NCBI GenBank assembly: GCA_021813325.1
Contig: JAKALA010000008.1
Span: forward strand, 21,191 to 85,190
Source of the DNA: a bacterium
GTDB lineage: Bacteria; Verrucomicrobiota; Verrucomicrobiia; Limisphaerales; UBA11358
DNA length: 64,000 nt
Direction: 5' to 3'
A program made the translations under genes and the position numbers. Shown here piece after piece: positions 50,565 to 59,584 of the stretch (its first letter is position 1; the number at the start of each line of letters is the position of its first letter). Below the pieces are notes generated by a model. The model worked only from the letters and a program-made list of their open reading frames with translations, ran no database searches and was not told the DNA's origin.

Positions 50565-51995
50565 ATGCCGATCGAAACAGCCTCCGATTCCGTCTTCGCC
50601 CGAATTCTGGTGATAGATGACAATCCCAGTGTGCATGACGCCTTTGATGGAATCTTGCGGGGCATGGTTGGCAATGATGAACTGGACGCGGACGAGGCGT
50701 TTATGTTCGGCAAAAATCCCGGCGACAAACCTGCCCGCCCGAAATACGAAATCGAGCACGCGATGTCGGGTATGGAAGGGATCGACAAGGTGCGGCAGGC
50801 GGTTGAAACCGGGCGACCCTATCAAGTTGCTTTTGTGGATGTCCGCATGCCGGGCATTGACGGGGTGGAAACCATCGAACGATTTTGGAAGCTGGATCAG
50901 CAGGTTCAGACCGTCATCTGCACCGCTTACGCGGATTACCGGTGGGAAGATTTAGCCAAACACCTGGGAGCGACGGATTGTCTGCTGCTCTTGAAGAAAC
51001 CTTTTCACAACATCGAAGTGTTGCAGATGGCCAGCACGCTGTCGCACAAATGGTTTCTGGCCAAACAGGCGGCGTTGAAACTGGAGCAAATGGAACGGTG
51101 GGTTTCTCAACGCACGCAAAAATTACTGGAAATGCAGCGGCGGGAAAATTCCAAGGCGGGAGAAACCGGCCACCCGGCGGCGGATGCGACTTCGGTTGAG
51201 TCTGCCCCCGCAATGATTGCGGAAAGCGAGTTGCCGGTGATTTTGCTGGTCGGCGGGAATGGCGATCAATTGAACGCCGTTCGAACAGGTTTGGCCGGCA
51301 CCTACAATCTTCTGGCGGCAACGGAGCTTGGGCAGGCCACGACGACGGCCGAAGAGAATGTTCCAGACACTATTTTGGTGGATGCCGCCATCGCCGATGA
51401 TGGCGGACTGCGGCTTTGCGCTGATTTCAAACAACGTCCAATCACAAGCCACATTCCCGTGATTTTACTCACAACGGACGATTCGGATGTCGCCCGGATG
51501 CGGGCTTTGGAGGCGGGCGTGAGCGAATTTCTGGTGAAACCGCCGCGGCTTCCGCTGCTGCGCGCCCGGTTGGATAATTTGCTCGAAAACCGGCGCAAAC
51601 TTCATGAGCATTTCCAGCAACTCCACAGCGTGCTGCCTCGCGAACTGGCGGCGAACAAAACGGAGGCGGAATTTCTTCAGCGGGTGGTGGCCATTGTCGA
51701 AAAAAACCTGCCGGATTATGAATTCGACGTAGAAAAGCTGGCCCGGCAGCTCGGGGTCAGCCGGCGACAATTATTTCGGAAGTTCAAAGCCGTGGCCGGT
51801 TGCACGCCCAACGTGTTTATGCGCGACATCCGGCTCAAACACGCGGCGAAACTGCTGGCCGAATCCCAATTGACCGTTTCGGAAATCATCTATGCGGTGG
51901 GATTTTCCGATCCTAAATACTTCCGCACGGTTTTCCGGGAACGGTTTGGGGTTTTGCCGGGCGAATACGGGCGGTCTTCCAGGCCTGAGGCTTGA
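50565..51995 (+). CDS. Response regulator with two receiver domains and AraC-type DNA-binding domain
   Basis: A 476-residue regulator; ATG 50565 (MPIETASDS) was chosen since the upstream part of the tracked ORF overlaps the kinase. Receiver 1 (residues about 10-165) has ILVIDDNPSVHDAF, VAFVDVRMPGID and LLKKPFH, with an insertion of about 35 residues after helix 1. A linker with a short coiled coil follows. Receiver 2 (about 225-345) reads VILLVGGNGDQ and TILVDAAIADDGG, so its acidic pocket is reduced and it may be a pseudo-receiver. The C-terminal AraC domain is DVEKLARQLGVSRRQLFRKF and VGFSDPKYFRTVFRERFG. Confidence 0.92.
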   Translation: MPIETASDSVFARILVIDDNPSVHDAFDGILRGMVGNDELDADEAFMFGKNPGDKPARPKYEIEHAMSGMEGIDKVRQAVETGRPYQVAFVDVRMPGIDGVETIERFWKLDQQVQTVICTAYADYRWEDLAKHLGATDCLLLLKKPFHNIEVLQMASTLSHKWFLAKQAALKLEQMERWVSQRTQKLLEMQRRENSKAGETGHPAADATSVESAPAMIAESELPVILLVGGNGDQLNAVRTGLAGTYNLLAATELGQATTTAEENVPDTILVDAAIADDGGLRLCADFKQRPITSHIPVILLTTDDSDVARMRALEAGVSEFLVKPPRLPLLRARLDNLLENRRKLHEHFQQLHSVLPRELAANKTEAEFLQRVVAIVEKNLPDYEFDVEKLARQLGVSRRQLFRKFKAVAGCTPNVFMRDIRLKHAAKLLAESQLTVSEIIYAVGFSDPKYFRTVFRERFGVLPGEYGRSSRPEA

Positions 51996-52004
51996 TTGCC
52001 TGAA

Positions 52005-52023
52005 CCAAGCCATTCGGGCTTGG
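52005..52023 (+). terminator. Possible weak terminator after the AraC regulator
   Basis: CCAAGCC-ATTCG-GGCTTGG forms a 7-bp stem 10 bases past the stop. Only CACCTTT follows, so termination would be weak. Confidence 0.35.
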
Positions 52024-52113
52024 CACCTTTGCCCCTCATCTTTGGCACGCCCCGCCTGCGACAGGCCGGTTGAGGTTTTGCTATATCTTGGAGCATGTCA
52101 CCCCTAAGTCGCA

Positions 52114-52356
52114 ATGACGCCCGTGTTGTCTCGGATCATATGCTCTTCAGGAAGTTGCCAAAACGGCGCTTCGGCCAGAGCCTTTGCGGATGGTCATGCA
52201 GAAATGCTCAAATGGCGCGGCTTGCACATCAAACCAATTGTCTCAACCAAGCCATGCCACCGGTTTGCCGCCACCCTCTCGGCGGGCAATTTTTTGAGAG
52301 ATATTCGCTGGTTGTCCCGTATGCCTTCCATCACGGGTGGCCACCAAGTCTTTAGA
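52114..52356 (+). pseudogene. Remnant of a pseudopilin (H-X9-DG type) gene, C-terminal part only
   Basis: The frame reads SCQNGASARAFADGHAEMLKW and, further on, RDIRWLSRMPS. That matches the usual ending of Verrucomicrobia pseudopilins, where a His/Asn-Gly-rich stretch, FADGHAE.HKW and DI.WL..R occur in this order. No prepilin leader, helix or globular part lies upstream, and no stop ends the frame at the expected place; it runs on into the next gene. I read it as the 3' scar of a lost paralogue of the 29.7-kb gene. Confidence 0.55.
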
Positions 52357-52396
52357 GTATTTTCACCGATTAATTTTCGTTGCAACCCCAAAACCT

Positions 52397-55300
52397 ATGA
52401 ACAAAAAACAAACATTCGCTGTTGCCTCCACGTCGGTTCTGGCTGCCGGCATGGCACAAGGTGCCATCGTGTATTCAGGCCCGATTTCGTATGCAATCAC
52501 CGGTAATGACTCCTACCCGGTCGATTTGAATCAAGATTCAAACATGGATTACATCGTCCACTTCGATGGAGCCAATGGAGACAATCAACTCAAACCCTTT
52601 GTGGATAGTCGCAACACGAATCCTAACGCCTGGGTTCTTTCCAAATCCAATAGCGGCGCGCCCGTGAGCCCGTTTGGATTCACCAACGACGCCAGCTACA
52701 TGGCCACCTATCCGACCAACAAAGTCGGCTATCTCTATCAGGACGGCGGTGGCAACGTCGTGGGTGATTGGTCTTCCACCGCCGACACCGAAGGTTACGT
52801 CGGCGTGGAGTTGAATGACGGCGTTTCGACGAATTACGGTTGGATTCACCTGATTTACAAAGCCCAATCCGTAAACACTAAATCGCTGGTGCTGGTTGAC
52901 TACGCCTACGAAACCGCATCCGGCAAGGGCATCATCTTCGGGGCCACCAACACTCCGGCGGCCCCCATTATCTATGTTGGGCCATCCGCGCAAACCGTGG
53001 GCAGTGGCAGCGATGTGACCATGTCGGTGACGGCACTGGCCGATCCTCCGCCATCTTATCAGTGGCAGGCTGGCGCGGTCGGCAGCGGTGTTTACACCAA
53101 TTTGACCGACAACGGGCGCTTTTCTGGAACAACCACACCCACATTATCAATTACCGGAGCCACGCAATCCGACACGGCGGACTACATCGTGGTGGTGAGC
53201 AACACGCTTGGCAAAGCCACGAATGCGCCTCCCGCCACGTTGAATGTGCTGAATCTGATTCTGGGCACCCCGCAACCGGCGCAAGCCCGTATTTTCGCCG
53301 GCCAGAACCCCAGCTTTAATATCGGCGTGTTATCCGGCGTTCCCACGGGATTCCAATGGCAGAAGGATGGCACCAATGTGCAGGATGGAGCCAAGTATTC
53401 CGGGACGACCAGTTCCAATTTGATTGTGAACGGGCTTACTTCGGATGACTCCGGGAATTACGATGTGGTTGTGGATTCAGCCGGCGGTCCCGTGACCAGC
53501 GCCAATGCAAACCTTGCCGTGGTGGCCACCAACGGCGGCGCTTATGAAGCCGAAACGCTGGCGGATGGCCCGTTGGATTATTTCCGGCTGAACGAAACCG
53601 AATTGCCCGCCACCAACAACGTGGTCGCCTTTGACAATATTCGTGGCCGGAATGGCATTTACGGGATCGATGTGTTAAACGGCTCCGTGAACTATGGCAT
53701 CGCCGGTCCGCGGCCAGCGGATGGGTTTGTCGGATTTACGACCGATAACGCGGCGATTACCACCTCTCTAAATGACACCAATGCTTTGATTTCTCTCGCG
53801 CCTTGGAATCTCTACACCAATACCGTCACCATCTGCGCATGGATTAATCCGCAAGCCCAGCAGGTCAGCGGCGCTGGCGTGGTTTACACCCGCAGCACCA
53901 ACAACATGGTTTGCGGCCTCGCCTATCATGGCGCTGCGGATACCAACGGCCAATACAGCCTGGGCTATAACTGGAATGACCAAATGTTCGCGTGGAACTG
54001 GACTTCCGGCCTGAAGGTGCCGCAAAACCAGTGGTCGTTTGTGTCGCTGGTGGTTACCCCCACGAATGCCACCGTCTATGTCATTAATACCAACGGCAGC
54101 AATTTTGCTGTCAACACGGCGAATCACGCTCCCCAGGCATTCAACGACACGATTATCATCGGGTCGGATCCGGCTTCTGCGACCGGCGGCCGGAATTTCG
54201 CCGGCAGCATTGATGAGGTGTCGGTCTTTGGTTATTCACTGTCTCGGGATCAAATCTACCGCCTTTATGCGCGGGCGATTGGCCAGGTTGCCTTGCCGCC
54301 GCAAATTACCCAACAACCTGTTTCACAGATGCTCTATGCCGGGCAGACATCGCACCTGCGTGTCAGCGCAATCGGGTCCGATCCATTGTCGTTCCAATGG
54401 AAAGCCGGTTCCGGTGGCGTCTATACCAATCTTGATGGCGCCACCAACAGTTCGCTGGCGATCCCCAATTTTTCAGCAGGCAAGGTGGCGGATTATGTTG
54501 TGGAAGTCTCTAACAATGGCGGCTCGGTTTCCAGCACTGTGGCCCATGTGGGCTTGTATGCCGGAACGCCCGGAATCTACGATTCCACCGTGCTGGCTCT
54601 TGGCGGCAGTTCCGGTGGCTTGGCTGCCTTCTACCCGTTGGACGAAACCACCGATCCAGCTCTTGGCGGAGCGGTCGCCTTTGACACCGCCGGAGGATTC
54701 AACGGCATCTACGGCATCCCGGTGATGAACGGCAATGCCAACTACGCCATCGCTGGCCCGCGTCCGGCTGATGGCTTCATCGGCTTCAGTCCGACGAACA
54801 CGGCGGCCCGGTTCACCACCGCATTGGGTGGGCAGTCGGAAATTGTCTGTCAGCCGTTGAACCTGACCACCAATGCCCTGACCATCACCGCCTGGATCAA
54901 TCCGGCTTCGCCGCCGCAACAATGGGCCGGCTTGGTTTTCTGCCGGGGCAATGGCGGCAATGTGGGGGGATTGGATTTCACCGAGCTTAACGGTTCGGGC
55001 GAAACCTGTCTCGGCTATCACTGGAAAGACAGCTTCGACACTTACTCTTGGGTTTCTGGTTTGGTGCCGCCGCAAAATCAGTGGTCATTCGTGGCGTTGG
55101 TGATTGATCCTGCCACGACGAACGCGACCATTTGGATGATGAATACCAATGGAACCAAATCGGCTTCCAATTTCACCACCAACAATCTGTCGCCTATGAC
55201 GTTTGCCGCGAATACCACCATCGGAAATGACCCGTATGACACGAGTTCAGGCCGTGTTTTTGACGGTTCGATTGACAGCGTGGCCATCTTCCCGCAGGCG

Positions 55301-55525
55301 CTGACACCGGCGCAGATTCAAACGCTCTATTCCGGAGCGATGGGCATTGCCGCCGTTAACATCCAAATCCATCAGGTCGGCAATCAGATCGAGCTGGATT
55401 GGCCGCGTGGCACGTTGCTGGAAGCGGACAGCCTCAACGGACCGTGGACGACAAACTACGCGGTTTCGCCCTATCTGCTGGCGCCCGAAGCCCCACAAAA
55501 ATTCTACAAGGTCAGCGTGCAATAG
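52397..55525 (+). CDS. Giant secreted protein with Ig-like and two LamG/concanavalin-like domains
   Basis: A 1042-residue exported protein starting at ATG 52397 with leader MNKKQTFAVASTSVLAAGMA. Order: an N-terminal domain of about 180 residues (DLNQDSNMDYIVHFD), Ig-like repeats (PPSYQWQAGAVGSGVY; FQWQKDGTNVQDGAKYSG), LamG 1 (about 400-630), an Ig-like repeat, LamG 2 (about 730-980), and a 45-residue C-terminal module LLEADSLNGPWTTNYAVSPY ending QKFYKVSVQ. The two LamG copies share the GPRPADGFxGF and VPPQNQWSFVxLV segments, which points to internal duplication. It probably binds glycans or mediates adhesion; no catalytic motif. A terminator follows. Confidence 0.85.
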   Translation: MNKKQTFAVASTSVLAAGMAQGAIVYSGPISYAITGNDSYPVDLNQDSNMDYIVHFDGANGDNQLKPFVDSRNTNPNAWVLSKSNSGAPVSPFGFTNDASYMATYPTNKVGYLYQDGGGNVVGDWSSTADTEGYVGVELNDGVSTNYGWIHLIYKAQSVNTKSLVLVDYAYETASGKGIIFGATNTPAAPIIYVGPSAQTVGSGSDVTMSVTALADPPPSYQWQAGAVGSGVYTNLTDNGRFSGTTTPTLSITGATQSDTADYIVVVSNTLGKATNAPPATLNVLNLILGTPQPAQARIFAGQNPSFNIGVLSGVPTGFQWQKDGTNVQDGAKYSGTTSSNLIVNGLTSDDSGNYDVVVDSAGGPVTSANANLAVVATNGGAYEAETLADGPLDYFRLNETELPATNNVVAFDNIRGRNGIYGIDVLNGSVNYGIAGPRPADGFVGFTTDNAAITTSLNDTNALISLAPWNLYTNTVTICAWINPQAQQVSGAGVVYTRSTNNMVCGLAYHGAADTNGQYSLGYNWNDQMFAWNWTSGLKVPQNQWSFVSLVVTPTNATVYVINTNGSNFAVNTANHAPQAFNDTIIIGSDPASATGGRNFAGSIDEVSVFGYSLSRDQIYRLYARAIGQVALPPQITQQPVSQMLYAGQTSHLRVSAIGSDPLSFQWKAGSGGVYTNLDGATNSSLAIPNFSAGKVADYVVEVSNNGGSVSSTVAHVGLYAGTPGIYDSTVLALGGSSGGLAAFYPLDETTDPALGGAVAFDTAGGFNGIYGIPVMNGNANYAIAGPRPADGFIGFSPTNTAARFTTALGGQSEIVCQPLNLTTNALTITAWINPASPPQQWAGLVFCRGNGGNVGGLDFTELNGSGETCLGYHWKDSFDTYSWVSGLVPPQNQWSFVALVIDPATTNATIWMMNTNGTKSASNFTTNNLSPMTFAANTTIGNDPYDTSSGRVFDGSIDSVAIFPQALTPAQIQTLYSGAMGIAAVNIQIHQVGNQIELDWPRGTLLEADSLNGPWTTNYAVSPYLLAPEAPQKFYKVSVQ

Positions 55526-55547
55526 CGATCGATCCTGTAGTATGTCG

Positions 55548-55584
55548 AGCGGCGGAGCGGGTTGTTGACGCTCCGCCGCTTTTT
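55548..55584 (+). terminator. Intrinsic terminator after the Ig/LamG gene
   Basis: AGCGGCGGAGCG-GGTTGTTGA-CGCTCCGCCGCT is a perfect 12-bp stem followed by TTTTAAATC, 23 bases past the stop. Confidence 0.88.
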
Positions 55585-55639
55585 AAATCACCACCATGCG
55601 ATCCGTCATCGTAGCGGCGGATAATTGCAAACAATACCA

Positions 55640-58600
55640 ATGATTGTTGTGGATTTTCGGAAATCGAAATCGATTGCTCATTTAGCACTTTGCCTGGCGT
55701 TACCATTCCTTTTCATCTCTTCCCACGCGGCGATTTTGGAGAACGGCAGTTTTGAATCGGGTCTGGCAGGTTGGAACACCAATGTTTCCAGCGGTGGCGC
55801 GGCGTCCTTTGTGGTCACCAACAGCCTGGTGCATACCGGCAGCAAGGCGCTGGTGGTTTCCGTGACCAACGCGGGTTCGGCGACCAACGCGGTCCAATTG
55901 CTACACTCCAGTTTTACCGCCAGCCCCACCAACACCTATGTGCTGCGTTTCTGGGCCAATTCCGACGTGAAGTTTGCGGATATGAACGTCGTTCTGACCG
56001 GAGCCACGCCGGCTTTCCCCGAAATTCCATTTAACATTTCCACGAACAACAACGGCTACCAGGAATACATCTATTCCTTTCGCGCATCAGGCGAGGTTTC
56101 CATCGGTTTTAACTTTAACACTTCATCCAACAATTATTATCTGGATGACGTCGAAGTGCTGGACGTGAATAACACCAACGGCTGGGACGTGTTGATGACT
56201 TATCTCTGGCGTTGGGGACAAATGGACTACGCTAAAACCAATCCCGTTGGCTGGGGCAGCGGAGACAATAGCAAATCCGTGCTGTTGCCGGACGGCAGCG
56301 TGCTCTGGATTTTTAACGATTCGTGGATGGCGAACTTGAATTTCTACTCGAACATTCATGGCGGCGGGAACTTTCCGCGCAATTGTGCCGTGCATCAGGT
56401 TGGAACCAATTTGTATCCGTTATCCATCAATACCTTTTTCGTGCCCACCAATCCGGCTGACTTGTTCTGGATCGGTGATGCCGTCGTGGACAACAACAAG
56501 GTGCGCGTGCTGTTGAGCGACATCAACGCGACCTCCATCACACGCCTGGGCACGGCGATTGGGACGCTTTCGGATCTAAAACTGGAGAGCATCGATTACA
56601 TTCCCGCCACCGGACCCGATGATTACAACCAGGTCGTGAATGGCAACGATGGTTACTATTATATTTATTGGTCCACAAACGCTTCGATCAATCCATTTTG
56701 GTCGCCAACGAATCTGGTTAATGTCGCCCGCGCGCCCGTTGGCTCCCTGTCTGACAATTCCGCCTGGCGATTCTGGGACGGCGCGAACTGGCAAACCAAT
56801 CATCTTCAAACGTCGGCACTGAAAGGTTTGGTCGCTCCTTGGTCCTTTACCCGGCTTGGACCCAGCAATTACGTCGCCGTTTACATGCCCACGGTGAGCC
56901 TCACGATCAAAGCCCAATTTGCCACTTTGCCCATGGGACCGTGGACCCCGCCAATCCCGATATTTAACACCTATGGCGAATGGGGAGAATTGAATTACAT
57001 GCCCAACATCTGCGCCGGAACCGGCGATGACGGAATTTACACCATTTGTTACTCCGATAACGGCTCACCCGATAATCTGGCCAAGGTGGCTTCCGACAAG
57101 TCGTATTATATGCAGCATTTCATCAAGGCGAATCTCCGCCAGATGTCGCCCTACACGCCATTTGACATCGCCGCCTCGCACAAGTTTTCGGGAACGATTT
57201 TGGGTGCCAGCGGCATTGGCAGCAGCACGGCCGGCAAGGTGTTCGACAACGATCTTACCACCTACTTTGATGCCATCGGCGGCTCGGGGTGGGTGAGCAT
57301 GGATTTGGGCGCGTTGAATCAAAAAATTCTAAGCCTGATTCGTTATTGTCCGCGCGCCAACAACGCCAGTCGCATGGTGGGCGGTGTATTCCAAGGCGCC
57401 AATGCTGCGGACTTCAGCGATGCGGTAACACTCTACACGGTGCCTTTAACTCCCATCGAAGGGTTCTTTACCACCGTTTCCATTCCCAACACCACGCCAT
57501 ATCGCTATCTGCGTTACCTGGGCCCGGCGGGGTCGTATTGTAATGTTTCGGAAATCCAATTTTACGGCGCCACGATACCGGACGCGCCCGCCAATTTCAC
57601 GGCAACTCCGGGCAATCATCAGGTGCAGTTGTCGTGGTCAAACGGTTCGGAAGCCATATCGTTCAACGTATCGCGCGCGATCAGCACCAACGGACCGTTT
57701 GAGCGAATCTTCTCCGGCACAACCAACACGGCCTGCATCGATGCCGGCTTGCAGAATGGCCTGACGTATTATTATCGCGTCACGGCGGTGGATGTCGGCT
57801 TGGCAAGCACCAATGTGGCCACGACATTTGCCACGCCGTTTGGTCCGCCCGATGAACCGGTCAATCTGGTCGCCGTAGCCAGCACCAATCATGCGGTGTC
57901 ATTGTCCTGGGCTGGTGATTTGAGCGCTGTGGGGTATGTCATCAAACGTTCCACCGTGAGCGGTGCGGCTGGAGAAACAGTCGGTTACGCCGGCATCACC
58001 CGATTCACCGATCAGGCCCCAGTGAATGGCACCACTTATTACTACGTTGTGGCGGCCACGAACAATTATGGTAACAGTGCCGATTCGGCTAAAGTCAGCG
58101 CTCAACCCGGTGGATATGGAAGCTGGCTGGCTACATCTGGAGCCGTGGCTTGGTGGCGATTGAATGAAATATCCGGTTCAACGGCGCTTGACTCGGTTGG
58201 CTTTAACCATGGCACAAATAGTTCAACGGTTAAACTGGGAGTCGCCGGCTCCGGTGGCGACGGCTTCAGTTCTCCGCATCGTGCCGCGCATTACAATGGC
58301 TCGGATGCCTTCACGCAGATTCCCAATCTCATCGGCGCCGGCAATTTTACCATCGCGTTCTGGGTGCGCACCACGGCGAGCGGGGGCACGCCGAACTGGT
58401 ATAACGGCACCGGGTTGGTGGATGGCGAAGTGGGTGGGGTTACCACTGATTTTGGGACGGCTTTGGTCGGCGGCAAGTCGCTTTTGGCGTTGGCAGTCCT
58501 GACACAACCTTGCTGTCGAGCCAGTCCATCAATGATGGTCAATGGCACTTTATCGCAGCTACGCGCAATTCCACCACCGGCACCATGCTCGTGTTTGTGG

Positions 58601-58738
58601 ATGGCGTGCCGGGCGCGGCGCCCACTCTGGTCCCACGGGGCCCCGACAGGCTGCGGCCAATTTGCGCATTGGCAGTTTGCAGACGGGAGTCAGCGGCTCG
58701 TTCTTCAACGGCGATATTTCGGATGTGTCCATGTTTGA
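55640..58738 (+). CDS. Giant secreted DUF4185/discoidin/FN3/LamG protein, frameshifted near its end
   Basis: Starts at ATG 55640 with leader LALCLALPFLFISSHAA. Order: a CBM-like jellyroll (LENGSFESGLAGWNTNVSS), a DUF4185-type five-bladed domain (MTYLWRWGQMDYAKTNPVGW; WIFNDSWMANLNFYSN), an F5/8C-like domain (GKVFDNDLTTYFDAIGGSGW), two FN3 domains, and the first half of a LamG domain. From about 58490 the frame changes and the ORF ends in unrelated sequence (CCRASPSMM onward). The true C-terminus lies in two other frames (next entry). As written it is a 1032-residue protein with a truncated LamG. DUF4185 members resemble glycoside-hydrolase-like propellers, but activity is unknown. Confidence 0.8.
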   Translation: MIVVDFRKSKSIAHLALCLALPFLFISSHAAILENGSFESGLAGWNTNVSSGGAASFVVTNSLVHTGSKALVVSVTNAGSATNAVQLLHSSFTASPTNTYVLRFWANSDVKFADMNVVLTGATPAFPEIPFNISTNNNGYQEYIYSFRASGEVSIGFNFNTSSNNYYLDDVEVLDVNNTNGWDVLMTYLWRWGQMDYAKTNPVGWGSGDNSKSVLLPDGSVLWIFNDSWMANLNFYSNIHGGGNFPRNCAVHQVGTNLYPLSINTFFVPTNPADLFWIGDAVVDNNKVRVLLSDINATSITRLGTAIGTLSDLKLESIDYIPATGPDDYNQVVNGNDGYYYIYWSTNASINPFWSPTNLVNVARAPVGSLSDNSAWRFWDGANWQTNHLQTSALKGLVAPWSFTRLGPSNYVAVYMPTVSLTIKAQFATLPMGPWTPPIPIFNTYGEWGELNYMPNICAGTGDDGIYTICYSDNGSPDNLAKVASDKSYYMQHFIKANLRQMSPYTPFDIAASHKFSGTILGASGIGSSTAGKVFDNDLTTYFDAIGGSGWVSMDLGALNQKILSLIRYCPRANNASRMVGGVFQGANAADFSDAVTLYTVPLTPIEGFFTTVSIPNTTPYRYLRYLGPAGSYCNVSEIQFYGATIPDAPANFTATPGNHQVQLSWSNGSEAISFNVSRAISTNGPFERIFSGTTNTACIDAGLQNGLTYYYRVTAVDVGLASTNVATTFATPFGPPDEPVNLVAVASTNHAVSLSWAGDLSAVGYVIKRSTVSGAAGETVGYAGITRFTDQAPVNGTTYYYVVAATNNYGNSADSAKVSAQPGGYGSWLATSGAVAWWRLNEISGSTALDSVGFNHGTNSSTVKLGVAGSGGDGFSSPHRAAHYNGSDAFTQIPNLIGAGNFTIAFWVRTTASGGTPNWYNGTGLVDGEVGGVTTDFGTALVGGKSLLALAVLTQPCCRASPSMMVNGTLSQLRAIPPPAPCSCLWMACRARRPLWSHGAPTGCGQFAHWQFADGSQRLVLQRRYFGCVHV

Positions 58739-58979
58739 TCAAACGTTGGGTGCTTCGCAGATCAATACGCTGTATCAAGCGGGTGCGGGAATCTTTTATG
58801 ATGTTGCTTTGGCACCGCAATGGGCAGGCGGTCATCTCCAGTTTAGCTGGCCGGGCGGGGGAAAACTCATGCAGGCGGATCGTTTGGATGGCCCGTGGAC
58901 AAAAGTGAATTCCGCCACTTCGCCCTATTCGGTTACGGCGACGGAATCGCAAAAATTTTTCCGCATCCAAGTTCAATGA
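58492..58979 (+). pseudogene. Displaced C-terminal part of the DUF4185/LamG protein (two frameshifts)
   Basis: After base 58490 the LamG sequence continues in a second frame (GSPDTTLLSSQSINDGQW, FVDGVPGAAPTLVP) until about 58640. It then moves to a third frame (RQAAANLRIGSL, FNGDISDVSMFDQTL) and finishes with the C-terminal module LMQADRLDGPWTKVNSATSP ending QKFFRIQVQ at 58979. Each change equals loss of one base, at TTGG (about 58491) and within ACGGGGCCCCGAC (58636-58648). Either sequencing error or real decay explains it. Confidence 0.8.
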
Positions 58980-59004
58980 CTTTACCATGAAGCATTCCCG
59001 AAGT

Positions 59005-59575
59005 TTGACAACTCCGGGAGTCGTTTGTGAGGCTAACTTTCGTGAAGTGCTCAAGGTTTACGAAAGGATCGGCCATGCAAACGCATGAAAGTCTGAAACA
59101 CACGACATGGGAATGCAAATACCATGTGGTGTTCATCCCGAAGTGTCGGCGGAAGGTGTTGTATCAGGGAATCCGACCGGAGTTGGGAACGGTGTTTCGT
59201 GGTTTGGCGGAACAATGGGAATGCACCGTGGAGGAGGGGCATCTGATGTCCGGCCCTGTGCATATGCTCCTGATGATACCACCGAAGCATGCGGTGTCGC
59301 AGGTGCTGGGGTTCATCAAGGGCAAGAGCGCGATTCATATTGCGCGGGTGTATGCTGGGCGGCGGCGGAATTTCGTCGGTCAGCATTTTTGGGCGCGAGG
59401 TTATTGGGTATCAACGGTCGGCAAGAACGAGGCTGCCGTGCGTCAATATATCCAGGACCAGGAAAAAGAAGACAAACGCCTGAACAACTGGAGCTGCGGG
59501 CGCTTTGAGCGCCTCCAGCTTTTAACCGCCTTGGGCGGTTCACGCTATCTCAAGCCTCCGGCTTTGCCGGAAGTC
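59005..59575 (+). mobile_element. IS200-like insertion element (approximate ends)
   Basis: The transposase gene is flanked by hairpins rather than terminal inverted repeats, as in IS200/IS605. Left side: ACTCC-G-GGAGT (59011-59021). Right side: AACCGCC-TTG-GGCGGTT (59524-59540) and TCCGGC-TTT-GCCGGA (59557-59571). The right-hand hairpins lie inside the 3' end of the ORF. Exact ends cannot be set from one copy. Confidence 0.5.
59037..59066 (+). promoter_or_regulatory. Leader hairpin that may hide the transposase ribosome binding site
   Basis: CTTTCGT (59037-59043) pairs with ACGAAAG (59060-59066). The right arm overlaps the likely Shine-Dalgarno AAGGA (59064-59068), about 6 bases before ATG 59075. 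IS200 is known to repress transposase translation with such a hairpin, so this is probably its counterpart. Confidence 0.5.
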
Positions 59576-59584
59576 GCTGACTGA
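59075..59584 (+). CDS. tnpA: IS200/IS605 family TnpA-like transposase with altered HUH motif
   Basis: A 169-residue Y1 transposase, close to the usual 140-155 plus a longer tail. ATG 59075 (MQTHESLKHTTWECKYHVVF) matches the family start. Family blocks are CKYHVVFIPKCRRK, VLGFIKGKSAIHIAR and FWARGYWVSTVGKNEAAV, and the catalytic Tyr lies in RQYIQDQEKED. At the HUH site the common PDHVHM reads SGPVHM, so the first His is lost. Transposition activity is therefore doubtful. The tail SRYLKPPALPEVAD is typical of Verrucomicrobia copies, from memory. Confidence 0.9.
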   Translation: MQTHESLKHTTWECKYHVVFIPKCRRKVLYQGIRPELGTVFRGLAEQWECTVEEGHLMSGPVHMLLMIPPKHAVSQVLGFIKGKSAIHIARVYAGRRRNFVGQHFWARGYWVSTVGKNEAAVRQYIQDQEKEDKRLNNWSCGRFERLQLLTALGGSRYLKPPALPEVAD

